A DNA stretch of 22,901 nucleotides from assembly GCA_964618895.1 (NCBI GenBank), contig CAZUDO010000119.1, positions 1-22,901 on the forward strand, in the 5' to 3' direction. Under the pieces are notes generated by a model that saw only the letters and a list, made by a program, of their open reading frames with translations, was not told the origin of the DNA and made no database searches. Below are positions 14,661 to 22,901 of this stretch, in pieces. Origin of the DNA: CAZUDO01 sp964618895 (GTDB lineage: Bacteria > Desulfobacterota > Binatia > DP-6). A program made the translations under genes and the position numbers. The first letter of the stretch is position 1; every line of letters starts with the position of its first letter.

Positions 14661-14905
14661 CGCGCCAGATACGCTCGCGTGTACGAGCACGTGGGCACGA
14701 TCTTCAGCCCGTGCTCCGCGGCGTAGTCGCAGGCGGCGCGCGTGAGCGCGGCCGCCAAGTGGCGGCCGCGGAGTGCGGGCGGGGTGAAGGTGTGCTGCAC
14801 GTCGAGCAGATCGTCGCGCCGCTCGTAGGCCAGAAAGGCCTCGGCGCCATCGAGACGCACGACGAAGCGTCCGGGCTGGTGCACGATGGCGAGCGGGTTC
14901 GACAT
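14621..14905 (-). CDS. Small Gcn5-related acetyltransferase (YidJ/PF14542-like)
   Basis: This 94-residue protein begins MSNPLAIVHQPGRFVV. It contains the short GNAT core of the YidJ/YjdJ type: AEAFLAYERRDDLLDVQHTF, then PPALRGRHLAAALTRAACDYA for acetyl-CoA binding, and a C-terminal KIVPTCSYTRAYLARHP. Small members of this family have poorly known substrates. I choose ATG 14905, since the extra 21 residues of the longer frame are Arg/Pro-rich and not family-like. The gene is convergent with, and overlaps, the ArsI-like gene and is divergent from the large cyclase gene. Confidence 0.75.
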   Translation of the reverse strand: MSNPLAIVHQPGRFVVRLDGAEAFLAYERRDDLLDVQHTFTPPALRGRHLAAALTRAACDYAAEHGLKIVPTCSYTRAYLARHPQLRGLVATGF

Positions 14906-14990
14906 CTGCGGAGCGGGCGTATCGTACGGGCGGCGGGTGACGCAACCACCGCGTTGACTTGGGGACACCCGGAGCGTAGCGCGTAGAGCA

Positions 14991-15019
14991 GCATGGAAAA
15001 CGGCTTCGCCTAGCCATGC
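14991..15019 (+). promoter_or_regulatory. Stem-loop over the cyclase start codon, with a six-codon leader ORF
   Basis: GCATGG (14991-14996) pairs with CCATGC (15014-15019), which includes the ATG of the large cyclase gene. An inner GGC/GCC stem (15002-15004 with 15008-15010) lies in the loop. The same bases encode MENGFA then TAG (14993-15013), ending two bases before the cyclase ATG. No good Shine-Dalgarno sequence precedes either ATG. This could hold the start closed or couple its translation, but the six-base outer stem may also be chance. Confidence 0.35.
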
Positions 15020-18000
15020 GCTGCACCGCTTGCGGCGCCGAGCTCCTCCCGGGGAAGACGTTCTGCCACACCTGCGGTACGCGGGCCGCCCTGCAGTGCC
15101 CGGGCTGCGGCGCCTCGGTCACCCCCGCGTTCCGCTTCTGCCCGGACTGCGGGCGCGCCCTGGCCGCCGACGGCGTGCACGACGGCCCACCCCCGCCGGT
15201 ATCCGACGCCCGCGCACGCCTCGCCCGTCACATGCCGGCCGGGCTGATCGAGCGCGTCCGCTCTGCGCGTACCACCATCGAAGGCGAACGCAAGCAGCTC
15301 ACCGTCCTCTTCTGCGATCTCGCCGGCTCGACGGCCATCGCCGCCGAGCTCGATCCGGAGGACTACCACGACCTGCTCGACCGCTACCTGGACGTCGTTC
15401 TGCCCGAGATCTACGGCCTCGACGGCATCGTGAACCAGCTCGCCGGGGACGGGCTGATGGCGCTCTTCGGCGCCCCGGTGGCGCACGAGGACGCCCCGCA
15501 GCGCGCCGTCCGGGCGGCGCTCGGGATCCAGGAGGCGCTCGGCCGCTTCAGCGAGCGCCTGCAGGCCGAGCGCGGCCTCGAGCTGCGGGCGCGGATCGGC
15601 ATCAACACCGGGCCGGTGGTGGTCGGCGCGGTGGGCAACGACCTCAAGATGGACTACAGCGCCATCGGCGACACCACCAACCTGGCCGCCCGCCTCGAGT
15701 CGCTGGCGGCGCCGGGGTCGATCCTCATCAGCGAGCCGACCGAGCGGCTGGTGCGCGGCTTCTTCGCGCTGCGCGCCGCCGGCCCGTTCGAGGTGAAGGG
15801 CAAGCGCGAGCCGGTCACCGCCTTCGAGGTGCTCGGACGGAGCGAGGCCGCCACGCCGATGGCGGTCGCCGTGGCGCGCGGCCTGACGCCGCTGGTCGGG
15901 CGCGAGGCCGAGTTGGCCGAGCTCACGACCGCCTACGGGCGCGTCGCCAGCGGCATCGCGCTGGTGGTGGCGGTGGTGGGCGAGGCCGGGCTCGGCAAGT
16001 CGCGCCTCGTCTACGAGTTCCGCCAGCGTCTCGCCGCCGAGGGCACGGTCTTCTTCGAGGGCCGCTGCTCGTCGATGAGTCGCGCCCTGCCCTATCACCC
16101 CTTCCTGGGCATGTTCCGGCGCTACTTCGAGCTCGGCAGCGGAGAGGACCCCGCGGTCGTACGTGCCAAGCTCTCGCACAAGGCGGGCGTCTGCTGGGAC
16201 CGCCTCGAGCAGACCTACCCGCTCCTCTGCCGCTTCCTGTGCGTGAGCCCCGGGGAACGGGTCGACCTGCCCTCCGACGACCTCAAGCACGAGACCTTCG
16301 ACGCGCTGGCGCGGCTCGTCCTCATGGAGAGCCAGCGCGCGCCGGTGGTGCTGCTCGTCGAAGACCTGCACTGGATCGACGACCCCTCGCACGAGCTGCT
16401 CGAGAGCCTGGTCGCGCGGCTGGCCGGCGCACGCGTCCTGTTCGTCACCAGCGAGCGTCTCGACGGTCGTCCCGCGTGGCGCAGCCGCGCGCCGTTCACG
16501 CAGCTCGTCCTGCACCGGCTCACCGACGACGAGATCACCGCCATCATCCGCGCCATCGTGGGCGCCCCCCTCCCCCGCGAGCTGGAGGCACTGCTGATCG
16601 CCAAGGCCGAAGGCAGCCCGTTCTTCGCCGAGGAGCTGACACGGTCGCTGATCGAGGAAGGGCACCTGGTCCGCAACAACGGCAGCCATCACCTGACCCG
16701 CCCGGTCGAGGAGATCCGGATCCCCGGCAGCGTGCGCGAGGTGCTGGCCGCGCGCGTCGACCGCCTCGAGCCGCACGTCAAGCGGGTCCTGCAGCTGGCC
16801 GCCGTGCTCGGCCGCCAGTTCGACCGCCGTCAGCTGGGTGCGCTCCTGGCCGACGACCACGTCGACGTGGACGCGGCGCTGGCCACCCTGGAGAGTGCGG
16901 GCCTGCTGCACCGGAAGACCGCGTTGTCCGCGGACGAGTACCGCTTCGGCGAGAGCCTCACGCAGGAGGTCGCCTACGAGAGCCTCCTCCTCCGGCAGCG
17001 CCGCCAGCTGCACGAGCGGGTCGCGCGGCTCCTTGAGGCCGCGGACGGCCCGTCCAGCGCCGAGCGCTCAGCCCTGGTGGCGCACCATTACACGCGCAGC
17101 GACGACCGCCGGCGGGCCCTCGGTGCACTGCTCCAGGCCGCGCGCGACGCCGAGGAGATTCCTTCGTATCGGACCGCGGGCGAGTTCTACCGCCAGGCGT
17201 GGGAGCTCGCCGAGGCGATGGCTCTGGCCGAGGGGGGCGACGACGACTCGCGCCGGACCGCGCTACAGGCCGCGCTCGGGTTCGGACGCCTCACCGTGCT
17301 CTTCGGGCTGCCGTACGTCGCCGAAGCCGAGCAGGCGATCACACGCGTCCAGGGGCTGGCGGAAGCCCTCGGCGACCAGGAGGCCGTGGCCGGCATCCAC
17401 TACTTTCGCGGCGTCATGCTCATGGGCCGCGACCACAACCAGTTCGCACGCGGCCTCGCGCTGGCGGAGGAAGGGCTGGCGATCGCCCAGCGCGCCGGGC
17501 TCGGGCAGACGGCTCGCCGGATCGCCCGCGGGCTCGCCCTCAACTACGCCCTCGACGGGCGGCTCGACCTCGCCCGGCGCGCGATCGGCTGGGTGCTGGA
17601 CGACCTCGCCGAGATCGGGGATGCCCGGCGAGTCTCCGACCTCTACGTGAGCGCCCGCTGGGTGGACGCCATGGTGCGGTTCCTGGGCGACGACCTCGAC
17701 GAGGCGACGGCCCGCGCGCTCGAGACCCATGCCCTGGCCGTGGGAGTTCCCAACCGCACCGGCACAGGCCTGGCCGGGAATCTCCTCGCTCAGCTGCACG
17801 TCCTGCGCGGCGACTACGCCGCCGCCCGGCGGTGGGCCGACGAGAGCCTGGCGATCGCCGAGACCATCTCCAACGTCGCCGGCTTCCCGGTGCCGGCGGC
17901 GATCGCGCTCCTGAGCCGCCTCGAGCTGGGAGAACGGTCCGACACCGAGCACTACCTCGAGCTGATCGACCAGGGGTTACGCGCGGGCGGCAACGCGCAG

Positions 18001-18408
18001 TGGAACATCCGCTTCGTGATCGAGGCCCTGCTCGCCGCCGGCGACCTTGCGCGAGCCGAACACTATGCCGGAGAACTGCGCCGCCATGCCGCCGGCGGAC
18101 GATTGAGCGATGCCATCGTCGACATCGCGGTCGGAGAGGTATGCACGCGTCTCGGCCACCTGGACGAAGCCGAGCGCACGCTGGCCCGCGCGATCACGAT
18201 GGCCGAGGCGCTCGGCACCCGGACGCCGCTCGCCGCAGCGTACGTCGCCGCTGCGGAGCTGGCGGCGGCACGTGGCGACGCCCGCGCGCGCGACGAGCAC
18301 GTCGCCCGCGCGCGCGCCATCGCGCGACCGCTCGGGCTGGGGCGCTATCTGGCGCGCGCGGAGCGGCTCGGGACCGGCGAGGTGCCCGCGGTCGGCGGCA
18401 CCGCCTGA
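15016..18408 (+). CDS. Zinc-ribbon-class III cyclase-AAA ATPase-TPR signalling protein
   Basis: This 1130-residue multidomain protein starts with a double zinc ribbon (Cys3, 6, 17, 20 and Cys28, 31, 42, 45). A class III nucleotide cyclase domain follows (about 88-260), with metal Asp101 in FCDLAGST, Asp145 in GDG and Asn222/Arg226 in NLAARLE. Next comes an AAA-type ATPase module from about residue 283 (LVGREAEL), with Walker A GEAGLGKS (312-319) and Walker B LLVEDLHWID (446-455). The C-terminal 500 residues are Ala/Leu/Arg-rich TPR-like helices. Such proteins make cAMP or cGMP under control of the ATPase/TPR sensor. The neighbouring convergent gene encodes a transporter with a cyclic-nucleotide-binding domain, so a local signal-receptor link is plausible. 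The ATG at 15016 fits the first zinc-ribbon Cys. Confidence 0.88.
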   Translation: MRCTACGAELLPGKTFCHTCGTRAALQCPGCGASVTPAFRFCPDCGRALAADGVHDGPPPPVSDARARLARHMPAGLIERVRSARTTIEGERKQLTVLFCDLAGSTAIAAELDPEDYHDLLDRYLDVVLPEIYGLDGIVNQLAGDGLMALFGAPVAHEDAPQRAVRAALGIQEALGRFSERLQAERGLELRARIGINTGPVVVGAVGNDLKMDYSAIGDTTNLAARLESLAAPGSILISEPTERLVRGFFALRAAGPFEVKGKREPVTAFEVLGRSEAATPMAVAVARGLTPLVGREAELAELTTAYGRVASGIALVVAVVGEAGLGKSRLVYEFRQRLAAEGTVFFEGRCSSMSRALPYHPFLGMFRRYFELGSGEDPAVVRAKLSHKAGVCWDRLEQTYPLLCRFLCVSPGERVDLPSDDLKHETFDALARLVLMESQRAPVVLLVEDLHWIDDPSHELLESLVARLAGARVLFVTSERLDGRPAWRSRAPFTQLVLHRLTDDEITAIIRAIVGAPLPRELEALLIAKAEGSPFFAEELTRSLIEEGHLVRNNGSHHLTRPVEEIRIPGSVREVLAARVDRLEPHVKRVLQLAAVLGRQFDRRQLGALLADDHVDVDAALATLESAGLLHRKTALSADEYRFGESLTQEVAYESLLLRQRRQLHERVARLLEAADGPSSAERSALVAHHYTRSDDRRRALGALLQAARDAEEIPSYRTAGEFYRQAWELAEAMALAEGGDDDSRRTALQAALGFGRLTVLFGLPYVAEAEQAITRVQGLAEALGDQEAVAGIHYFRGVMLMGRDHNQFARGLALAEEGLAIAQRAGLGQTARRIARGLALNYALDGRLDLARRAIGWVLDDLAEIGDARRVSDLYVSARWVDAMVRFLGDDLDEATARALETHALAVGVPNRTGTGLAGNLLAQLHVLRGDYAAARRWADESLAIAETISNVAGFPVPAAIALLSRLELGERSDTEHYLELIDQGLRAGGNAQWNIRFVIEALLAAGDLARAEHYAGELRRHAAGGRLSDAIVDIAVGEVCTRLGHLDEAERTLARAITMAEALGTRTPLAAAYVAAAELAAARGDARARDEHVARARAIARPLGLGRYLARAERLGTGEVPAVGGTA

Positions 18409-18425
18409 CGACCGCCCAGGGCGCG

Positions 18426-18439
18426 GGCCGCGCGCGGCC
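18426..18439. terminator. GC palindrome between convergent genes
   Basis: GGCCGCGCGCGGCC is a perfect 14-base palindrome in the 30-base space between the convergent stops of the cyclase and transporter genes. It can form a five-pair stem with a four-base loop on both strands. There is no T-run, so any terminator role is tentative. Confidence 0.3.
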
Positions 18440-21261
18440 TACGCCGGCCGCTCGCTCACCAGCCGCTCGTTAGCGCGCTGCAGCCGGTCGCTCAGGATGC
18501 GCGTCAGGTTCAGGAACACCCGCGAGGCGATGCGCGGATAGCGGCGCTGGATGCGCTCCAGAAAGCGCGCGTCGACCGCCAGCACCTCGACCGGTGACGT
18601 GGCCACCACGTCGGCGCTGCGCTCGTTCTGCCGCAAGAGGCCCATCTCGCCGAACACGTCGCCGCGGCGGTTGACCGCCAGCTTCCGGCGCTCGGCGCCG
18701 GTCCCCGCCCAGACCTCGGCCGTGCCCTGGATGACGACGTACATCTCGTCGCCTTCTTCGCCGCGCCGGACGATGGCGTCCCCGGGTGCGAACCGTTTGA
18801 GCTCGCCCATGAGGACCACGATGCGCGCCTGCGCACGCCGGAGCCCGGCGAACAGCGGGATGGTCCGTTCGGGATGCTCGCCCAACTTGACGCCCAGCAG
18901 ATCCCAGAGCGTGATGATGCGGGTGGTGCCGAGGAGCGCCGGCAGCAGGACGAGGTTCGCGACCAGCGACGTGGCCATGGTCACGCCCGCCAGGATGCCG
19001 AAGTTCTGGATGGGCACGAAGCTCGACAGCCCGAAGGTGAGGAAGCCGAAGAAGAGCGCCACCGTGGTGTACACGATTGGCACACCCACCGTGCGCACGG
19101 TGCGGACGAGGGCGTCCTCCTGCGTGGTCTCGCCCTGCAACTCGCGGTTCAAGCGCGCCATGTAGTGGATGGTCGACTCGACGGCGATGCCGAGGGCGAT
19201 GGCGCCGATCAGGCTGGTGCCCAGGTTGAGCAGGATGCCGAGCCACCCCATGAGGCCGAAGAAGATCACGATCGGCAGCACGTTCGGCAGGATGGCGAGG
19301 AAGCCGACCTTCACCGACAGGAACATCAGCGACATCACGAGGAAGATCACGCCGAGCGCCAGCGCGATGCTCTCGACCTGGCCCGCTACGATGTCGGACG
19401 TGGTCCCCGTCATGAGCACGAGCGTGCCGGTGAGGTGGACGGGAATCTCCGCGGGGAAGTGCTCGGCGATGTAGGTCCGGATGCGTGCCAGTGTCTCCTC
19501 GATGCGCTGCGATCCCGACAGGTTGGTCCGCACCAGGATGTTCGCGTACGCGAAGTCGGACGTGACCCAGTTGCGGAAGGTCTCGGGACTGGTGTCAACC
19601 AGCTTCAGCACGGGCGCGAGCGCCTTGGGATCGTCCCAGAACGGCTTCGGCGGAGACACCGGAACGATGTTCCCCTCGTCGTCGATCACGTAGTCGCCCG
19701 CGCCACCCTTGGCGAGCCCGCGCTCGAGCAGCTCCAGGTAGTCGACCAGGGAGATGGACGAAGTGATCCCGGGCAACGTGTGCAGGAACCCCTGCAGGTC
19801 CTTCACCAGGCGGAGGACCTCCCACCGCCGCAGCGTGCCCGGCTCCGAGCCTTCGATCACCAGGTAGAAGGGATTGCTGCCGACGATCTCCTGGTTGATG
19901 GTCTCGTTGGCACGCCGGACCTCGGAATCGGGTTCGAAGTAGTAGAGGAAATCCGAATCCACCCGGATGCGCTGCGTGCCCACGAGTCCCACGAGCGCCA
20001 GGCCGGCCCCGATCCAGAGGATGCGGCGGCGTTTGGCGTGCGCCCGGCCCCCGAGCCAGGTGAGCCAATCGCTCAGGCGGGGCGATATCCTGCCGGACCG
20101 CACCGTGCGCAGCTCGAGGGGCAGGAGTGCCAGCGCCGCGGGCAGGAAGGTGAGCGAGGTGAACGCCAGGAAGAGTACGCCGACGACGGCGAACAAGCCC
20201 AGGTCCCAGATCGCCGTGATGCGGTTCACCAGCAGCGACCCGAAGCCGATCACGGTGGTGAGCGCGGAGATGACCAGCGGCAACCACACCCGCTCGAACG
20301 CCTCCACCACCACGGTCTCGCGATCCGCCGCGGGCAGGGTGGCGACCATCTCGTAGTAGCGCGCCATCACGTGAATGGCGTACGAGCTGCCGACGACCAG
20401 GAGCAGCGGGGGCAGGATCGAGGTCCCGAGCGTGATGGCCTTGCCGGCCAGCACCATGACACCGAGCGTACACACCACGGCCATGGTCACCGACGTGACC
20501 GGCAACAAGACCCCGCGGATGGTGCGGAACGAGAGCCACAGGATGACCAGCACCAACACCAGGGCCAGCGGCGTGAAGCGCGCCAGGTCGCGCTCCATGA
20601 GCTCGACCGCCGCCTGCTTGACATGCGCGGCGCCGGTGAAGAAGAACCGCTCGGGCCCGGATTCGGCAGCCAGGATGTCCATGATCTTGCGATCGACACC
20701 CAGGTCCACGTACTGCACGTCGGTCAGCGCCTTGAAGCTGACGTTGATCGCGGCGCCGCGGTAGTCGTCGGCGACCAGGTTCTTGCTGTACAGGGGCGTG
20801 GCGCGGAACTTCGCCTTGAGGGTTTCCACGTCCTCGACTGTCGGCGGGATGCGCGGCAGGAGGGGCGGGGGCGTCACCACGTCGGCCGCCGGGTCGACCG
20901 CGTTCGTGAAGCTGAGGACCTTTTCGACCCCGTCGACCTTGCGGATCGCCTCGGTGACACGCGCAATCTTCTGGATGGTCGCGGGCGCGAAGATGTCGTC
21001 GCCACGCACCCCCACCACGGCCACGTCGTCGCTGCCGAACCGCTCCCGCACGCGGTTGTAGTACTCGACCGCGGGATCGCCCGCCGGCAGCACGCTCTCG
21101 AGCGAGTTCTCGACGCGGATGCGCACCGCCGAGGCGCCGAGCACGGCGACCAACAGCAGGTTGGCGGCCACGACCACCCACGGGTGGCGGGTGAGCCACT
21201 GCGCGAAGATCGCCGAGCGGTTCACCTGGAGCAGTTCCGCCATGCCGGCCCGGGTCCGCAT
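18439..21261 (-). CDS. RND (MMPL-like) exporter fused to a cyclic-nucleotide-binding domain
   Basis: This 940-residue membrane protein has a first helix at about 28-48, a large extracytoplasmic loop, and a helix bundle with an RND/SSD-type core (about 220-400). The whole half repeats after a charged linker, giving the 12-helix RND layout of MMPL/HpnN-type lipid or hopanoid exporters. At the C-terminus (about 819-905) is a CNMP-binding fold: FAPGDAIVRRGEEGDEMYVV, then the phosphate-binding cassette with Glu872 (FGEMGLL) and Arg881 (NERSADVVA), both present. A final helix follows. Fusion of a CRP-type sensor to an RND pump suggests transport gated by cAMP or cGMP. It is convergent with a cyclase gene. 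The ATG at 21243 (MAELLQ) is an alternative start. Confidence 0.87.
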   Translation of the reverse strand: MRTRAGMAELLQVNRSAIFAQWLTRHPWVVVAANLLLVAVLGASAVRIRVENSLESVLPAGDPAVEYYNRVRERFGSDDVAVVGVRGDDIFAPATIQKIARVTEAIRKVDGVEKVLSFTNAVDPAADVVTPPPLLPRIPPTVEDVETLKAKFRATPLYSKNLVADDYRGAAINVSFKALTDVQYVDLGVDRKIMDILAAESGPERFFFTGAAHVKQAAVELMERDLARFTPLALVLVLVILWLSFRTIRGVLLPVTSVTMAVVCTLGVMVLAGKAITLGTSILPPLLLVVGSSYAIHVMARYYEMVATLPAADRETVVVEAFERVWLPLVISALTTVIGFGSLLVNRITAIWDLGLFAVVGVLFLAFTSLTFLPAALALLPLELRTVRSGRISPRLSDWLTWLGGRAHAKRRRILWIGAGLALVGLVGTQRIRVDSDFLYYFEPDSEVRRANETINQEIVGSNPFYLVIEGSEPGTLRRWEVLRLVKDLQGFLHTLPGITSSISLVDYLELLERGLAKGGAGDYVIDDEGNIVPVSPPKPFWDDPKALAPVLKLVDTSPETFRNWVTSDFAYANILVRTNLSGSQRIEETLARIRTYIAEHFPAEIPVHLTGTLVLMTGTTSDIVAGQVESIALALGVIFLVMSLMFLSVKVGFLAILPNVLPIVIFFGLMGWLGILLNLGTSLIGAIALGIAVESTIHYMARLNRELQGETTQEDALVRTVRTVGVPIVYTTVALFFGFLTFGLSSFVPIQNFGILAGVTMATSLVANLVLLPALLGTTRIITLWDLLGVKLGEHPERTIPLFAGLRRAQARIVVLMGELKRFAPGDAIVRRGEEGDEMYVVIQGTAEVWAGTGAERRKLAVNRRGDVFGEMGLLRQNERSADVVATSPVEVLAVDARFLERIQRRYPRIASRVFLNLTRILSDRLQRANERLVSERPA

Positions 21262-21369
21262 ACACCTGCCCCGCGACGAACTCCAGTTCGGACCCCGGCT
21301 CTCGTGCAGTCATGCAAGGTCCAGGCATCCGCCATTGCATCCCGCAAGACCGCCATCGACCCGGATTTA

Positions 21370-21400
21370 TTGCCTGCGCTACGTGCCTCTGTGGTACAAG
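21370..21400 (+). promoter_or_regulatory. Weak promoter candidate for the Thr-rich secreted protein
   Basis: TTGCCT (21370-21375) and TACAAG (21395-21400) each match the sigma-70 consensus at four of six bases, with a 19-base spacer that is slightly long. They lie in the relatively AT-rich part of the 195-base divergent gap, 56 bases before the start at 21457. Confidence 0.25.
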
Positions 21401-21456
21401 CCGCCCCGGTGTCGTCAATGACCCAGACCGTTCCGCGGCCGTGGAGGGACCTCTCG

Positions 21457-22901
21457 ATGTTGACCCGTCGCCCGACGATGCTCCTGCTCGCAAGCTTGAC
21501 CCTGCCGTGTGCATCGCTGGTCCACGCCGCCAAACCACGGCCGGTACCCTGTCCGCCCGGCCGGTTTCTGGTGACCACCGCTCCCGCCCTCGTGCCCGGG
21601 ACGACGCCCGCTGTCGTGGAGGGGATCGAGATCCGCGGGCAGGGGAACCTGTCCCTCGACGGCTGCGGTCCGACGACTGCAAAGGTGAAGGCCAAGAAGG
21701 CGTTCACCACCGTCAACGCGAAGTGGGCCACCTGCGGGTTGCTGACGAAGGTCAAGGTGGCGGTTCGCATCGCCGCGCCCGATTGCAACGTGATGAGCGG
21801 CGTTCGCAAGGCCAAGAAAACGCCCGCCGTGCGGTTCACAGCGACGCGCTCCACGTGTGGAGACGGCCGTTTCGACGCCCCCGGAGGGGAAGCGTGCGGT
21901 GACGGTGGCGGCTGTCTCCCGACGGAGCGTTGCGTCGAGTGCCTATGTGAGCTCGATCCGGGTGGGCCGCCCACGTCCACGACGTTGGCGCCAACGTCGA
22001 CCACCGGAACGACGACCACCGCCACCACGACGACGACCCGGGCCCCGACCACCACCACGACCACGCGGCCCGCGAGCACGTCGACCAGCACCACCCGCAC
22101 CACGACCACCACGCGGCCACCGACGTGCAACAACAACGTCAAGGAAGGCACCGAGCAGTGCGACGGCAGCAGCCTGGGCGGCGCCTTCTGCGCCGGCTCG
22201 CCGGTCGGCGGGTTCGTCACCTGCAACGCCAACTGCACCCTCAACTTCGACACCTGCTCCACCACGACCACGACGCGTACCACCACGACCACCCGTCCAC
22301 CCACGACGACCACGAGCACGACGACCACCACCACCACACGCGCTACGTCCACGTCGACGACCACCACCACGACCATGCAGCCGGCGCCGGTGTGCGGCAA
22401 CGGCATCAAAGAAGGCACGGAGGAGTGCGACGGGAGCGTGGGGAACGTCGTGTGCCCGGGGTCGGGGTCGGGCGGTGGCGCCTTCGTCAAGTGCGTCAAC
22501 TGCACCCTGAACTTCGACGACTGCTCCACATCGACCACCACGGTCACTACGACACGGCCACCCACCACCACCACCACCACGAGCACGACGGTCACCACCA
22601 CCACGACGTCGATCACGACGACCACCGGAGGTGGGACGTGTCCGACGCAGCTGCATTTCTCGACCCAGCTGGGGACCGCGCAGTGCGGCGGCGCGGCCTT
22701 CAACCCGCTGCCGGCCGCCCCCTTCTCGGGCGCGATCTACAGCGACACCGCCTGCATCACCAAGCTGAACGATCTCGGCCTCGGCTGTCTCTACCTCGGC
22801 GGCGGCAACAACTCCCGCACGCCACCGAACCAGAACCCCGACGGCCCGACGTCGATCTTCGACATCACCAGCTGCAACGGCGACACCCTCAGCATCGGCC
22901 C
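21457..22901 (+). CDS. Secreted modular protein with Cys-rich modules and poly-Thr linkers (3' end cut)
   Basis: At least 481 residues are encoded before the window ends. The start ATG follows GGAGGGA at 21443-21449. An N-terminal signal peptide (TMLLLASLTLPCASLVHAA) leads into a Lys-rich beta domain with several Cys (about 28-150) and a Cys cluster (about 145-168). A Thr-rich linker (172-223) comes next, then a module with CNNNVKEGTEQCDGS (224-267). A second Thr linker (268-312) precedes a homologous module with CGNGIKEGTEECDGS (313-356), followed by a third linker and a terminal domain from about 395. The modules resemble the cysteine-rich repeats of the beta-helix protein at 7037-9220. It is probably surface exposed or secreted, and the function is unknown. 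The long minus-strand frame opposite is an artefact of ACC/ACG codons. Confidence 0.82.
   Translation, partial: MLTRRPTMLLLASLTLPCASLVHAAKPRPVPCPPGRFLVTTAPALVPGTTPAVVEGIEIRGQGNLSLDGCGPTTAKVKAKKAFTTVNAKWATCGLLTKVKVAVRIAAPDCNVMSGVRKAKKTPAVRFTATRSTCGDGRFDAPGGEACGDGGGCLPTERCVECLCELDPGGPPTSTTLAPTSTTGTTTTATTTTTRAPTTTTTTRPASTSTSTTRTTTTTRPPTCNNNVKEGTEQCDGSSLGGAFCAGSPVGGFVTCNANCTLNFDTCSTTTTTRTTTTTRPPTTTTSTTTTTTTRATSTSTTTTTTMQPAPVCGNGIKEGTEECDGSVGNVVCPGSGSGGGAFVKCVNCTLNFDDCSTSTTTVTTTRPPTTTTTTSTTVTTTTTSITTTTGGGTCPTQLHFSTQLGTAQCGGAAFNPLPAAPFSGAIYSDTACITKLNDLGLGCLYLGGGNNSRTPPNQNPDGPTSIFDITSCNGDTLSIG
21970..22630 (+). repeat. Three Thr-codon low-complexity linker tracts
   Basis: Imperfect ACC/ACG/TCG trinucleotide tracts occur at about 21970-22125, 22258-22392 and 22525-22630, encoding Thr-rich linkers with some Pro, Ser and Arg. 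They separate near-identical Cys-rich modules. Such tracts can slip in replication and are prone to misassembly. Confidence 0.8.

Noticed and set aside
15010..17036. Long open frames on both strands across the cyclase/AAA gene
   Set aside because: They are shadows of the 15016-18408 gene, whose zinc ribbon, cyclase and Walker motifs are unambiguous.
21222..22703. Long minus-strand frame full of Val repeats
   Set aside because: It is the antisense of ACC/ACG Thr codons in the linkers of the + strand secreted protein.
1..22901. CRISPR array, tRNA, rRNA or complete insertion sequence
   Set aside because: I saw no regular spaced repeats, no cloverleaf-like sequence and no transposase with terminal repeats.

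Overview
The window is GC-rich (clearly above 60% by eye) and bacterial. The secreted proteins carry CGNG...CDDGN-type cysteine-rich repeats and Thr-rich linkers, and large class III cyclase/AAA/TPR proteins and a bactofilin are present. Together these suggest an uncultured member of the former Deltaproteobacteria or a neighbouring group (Myxococcota- or Binatota-like). The lineage is inferred from gene style only; no rRNA or ribosomal protein is present.

Region 1 (about 100-6552, + strand) is the most interesting part. It is a compact four-gene operon: an ECF-like sigma factor (327-905), two paralogous GHKL (Hsp90/MutL/MORC-type) ATPases (1013-2872 and 2958-4559), and a large protein that resembles the DUF4338/DruA family (4552-6552). 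DruA was defined in the Druantia anti-phage system, but the other proteins here are not Druantia components, and no DruE-type helicase is seen. I regard this as a candidate undescribed defence-like or mobile-element-associated system: sigma + GHKL + GHKL + DruA-like.

Region 2 (6553-7036) holds an orphan DUF433-type antitoxin (6726-6956). Its toxin partner seems lost after the first few codons.

Region 3 (7037-11024, - strand) is a tightly coupled three-gene operon joined by two ATGA overlaps. It runs hemerythrin-like protein, then an alpha/beta-hydrolase-class III cyclase fusion interrupted by one in-frame amber codon, then a secreted right-handed beta-helix protein with cysteine-rich repeats.

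Region 4 (11025-13142) mixes a secreted unknown protein, a PIN-toxin fragment, a bactofilin and the 5' stub of a GPH/MFS transporter. It looks like a patch that has lost genes by deletion or recombination.

Region 5 (13135-14905) carries small housekeeping or stress genes: two GNAT-type acetyltransferases, an SRPBCC protein and an ArsI/CadI-type VOC protein with a candidate operator.

Region 6 (14906-21261) has two large convergent genes. One is a zinc-ribbon/class III cyclase/AAA/TPR protein. The other is an RND (MMPL-like) exporter fused to a C-terminal cyclic-nucleotide-binding domain. Together they look like a cyclic-nucleotide writer beside a reader-transporter.

Region 7 (21262-22901) is a divergent secreted protein with cysteine-rich modules separated by poly-Thr linkers. 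It runs off the right edge.
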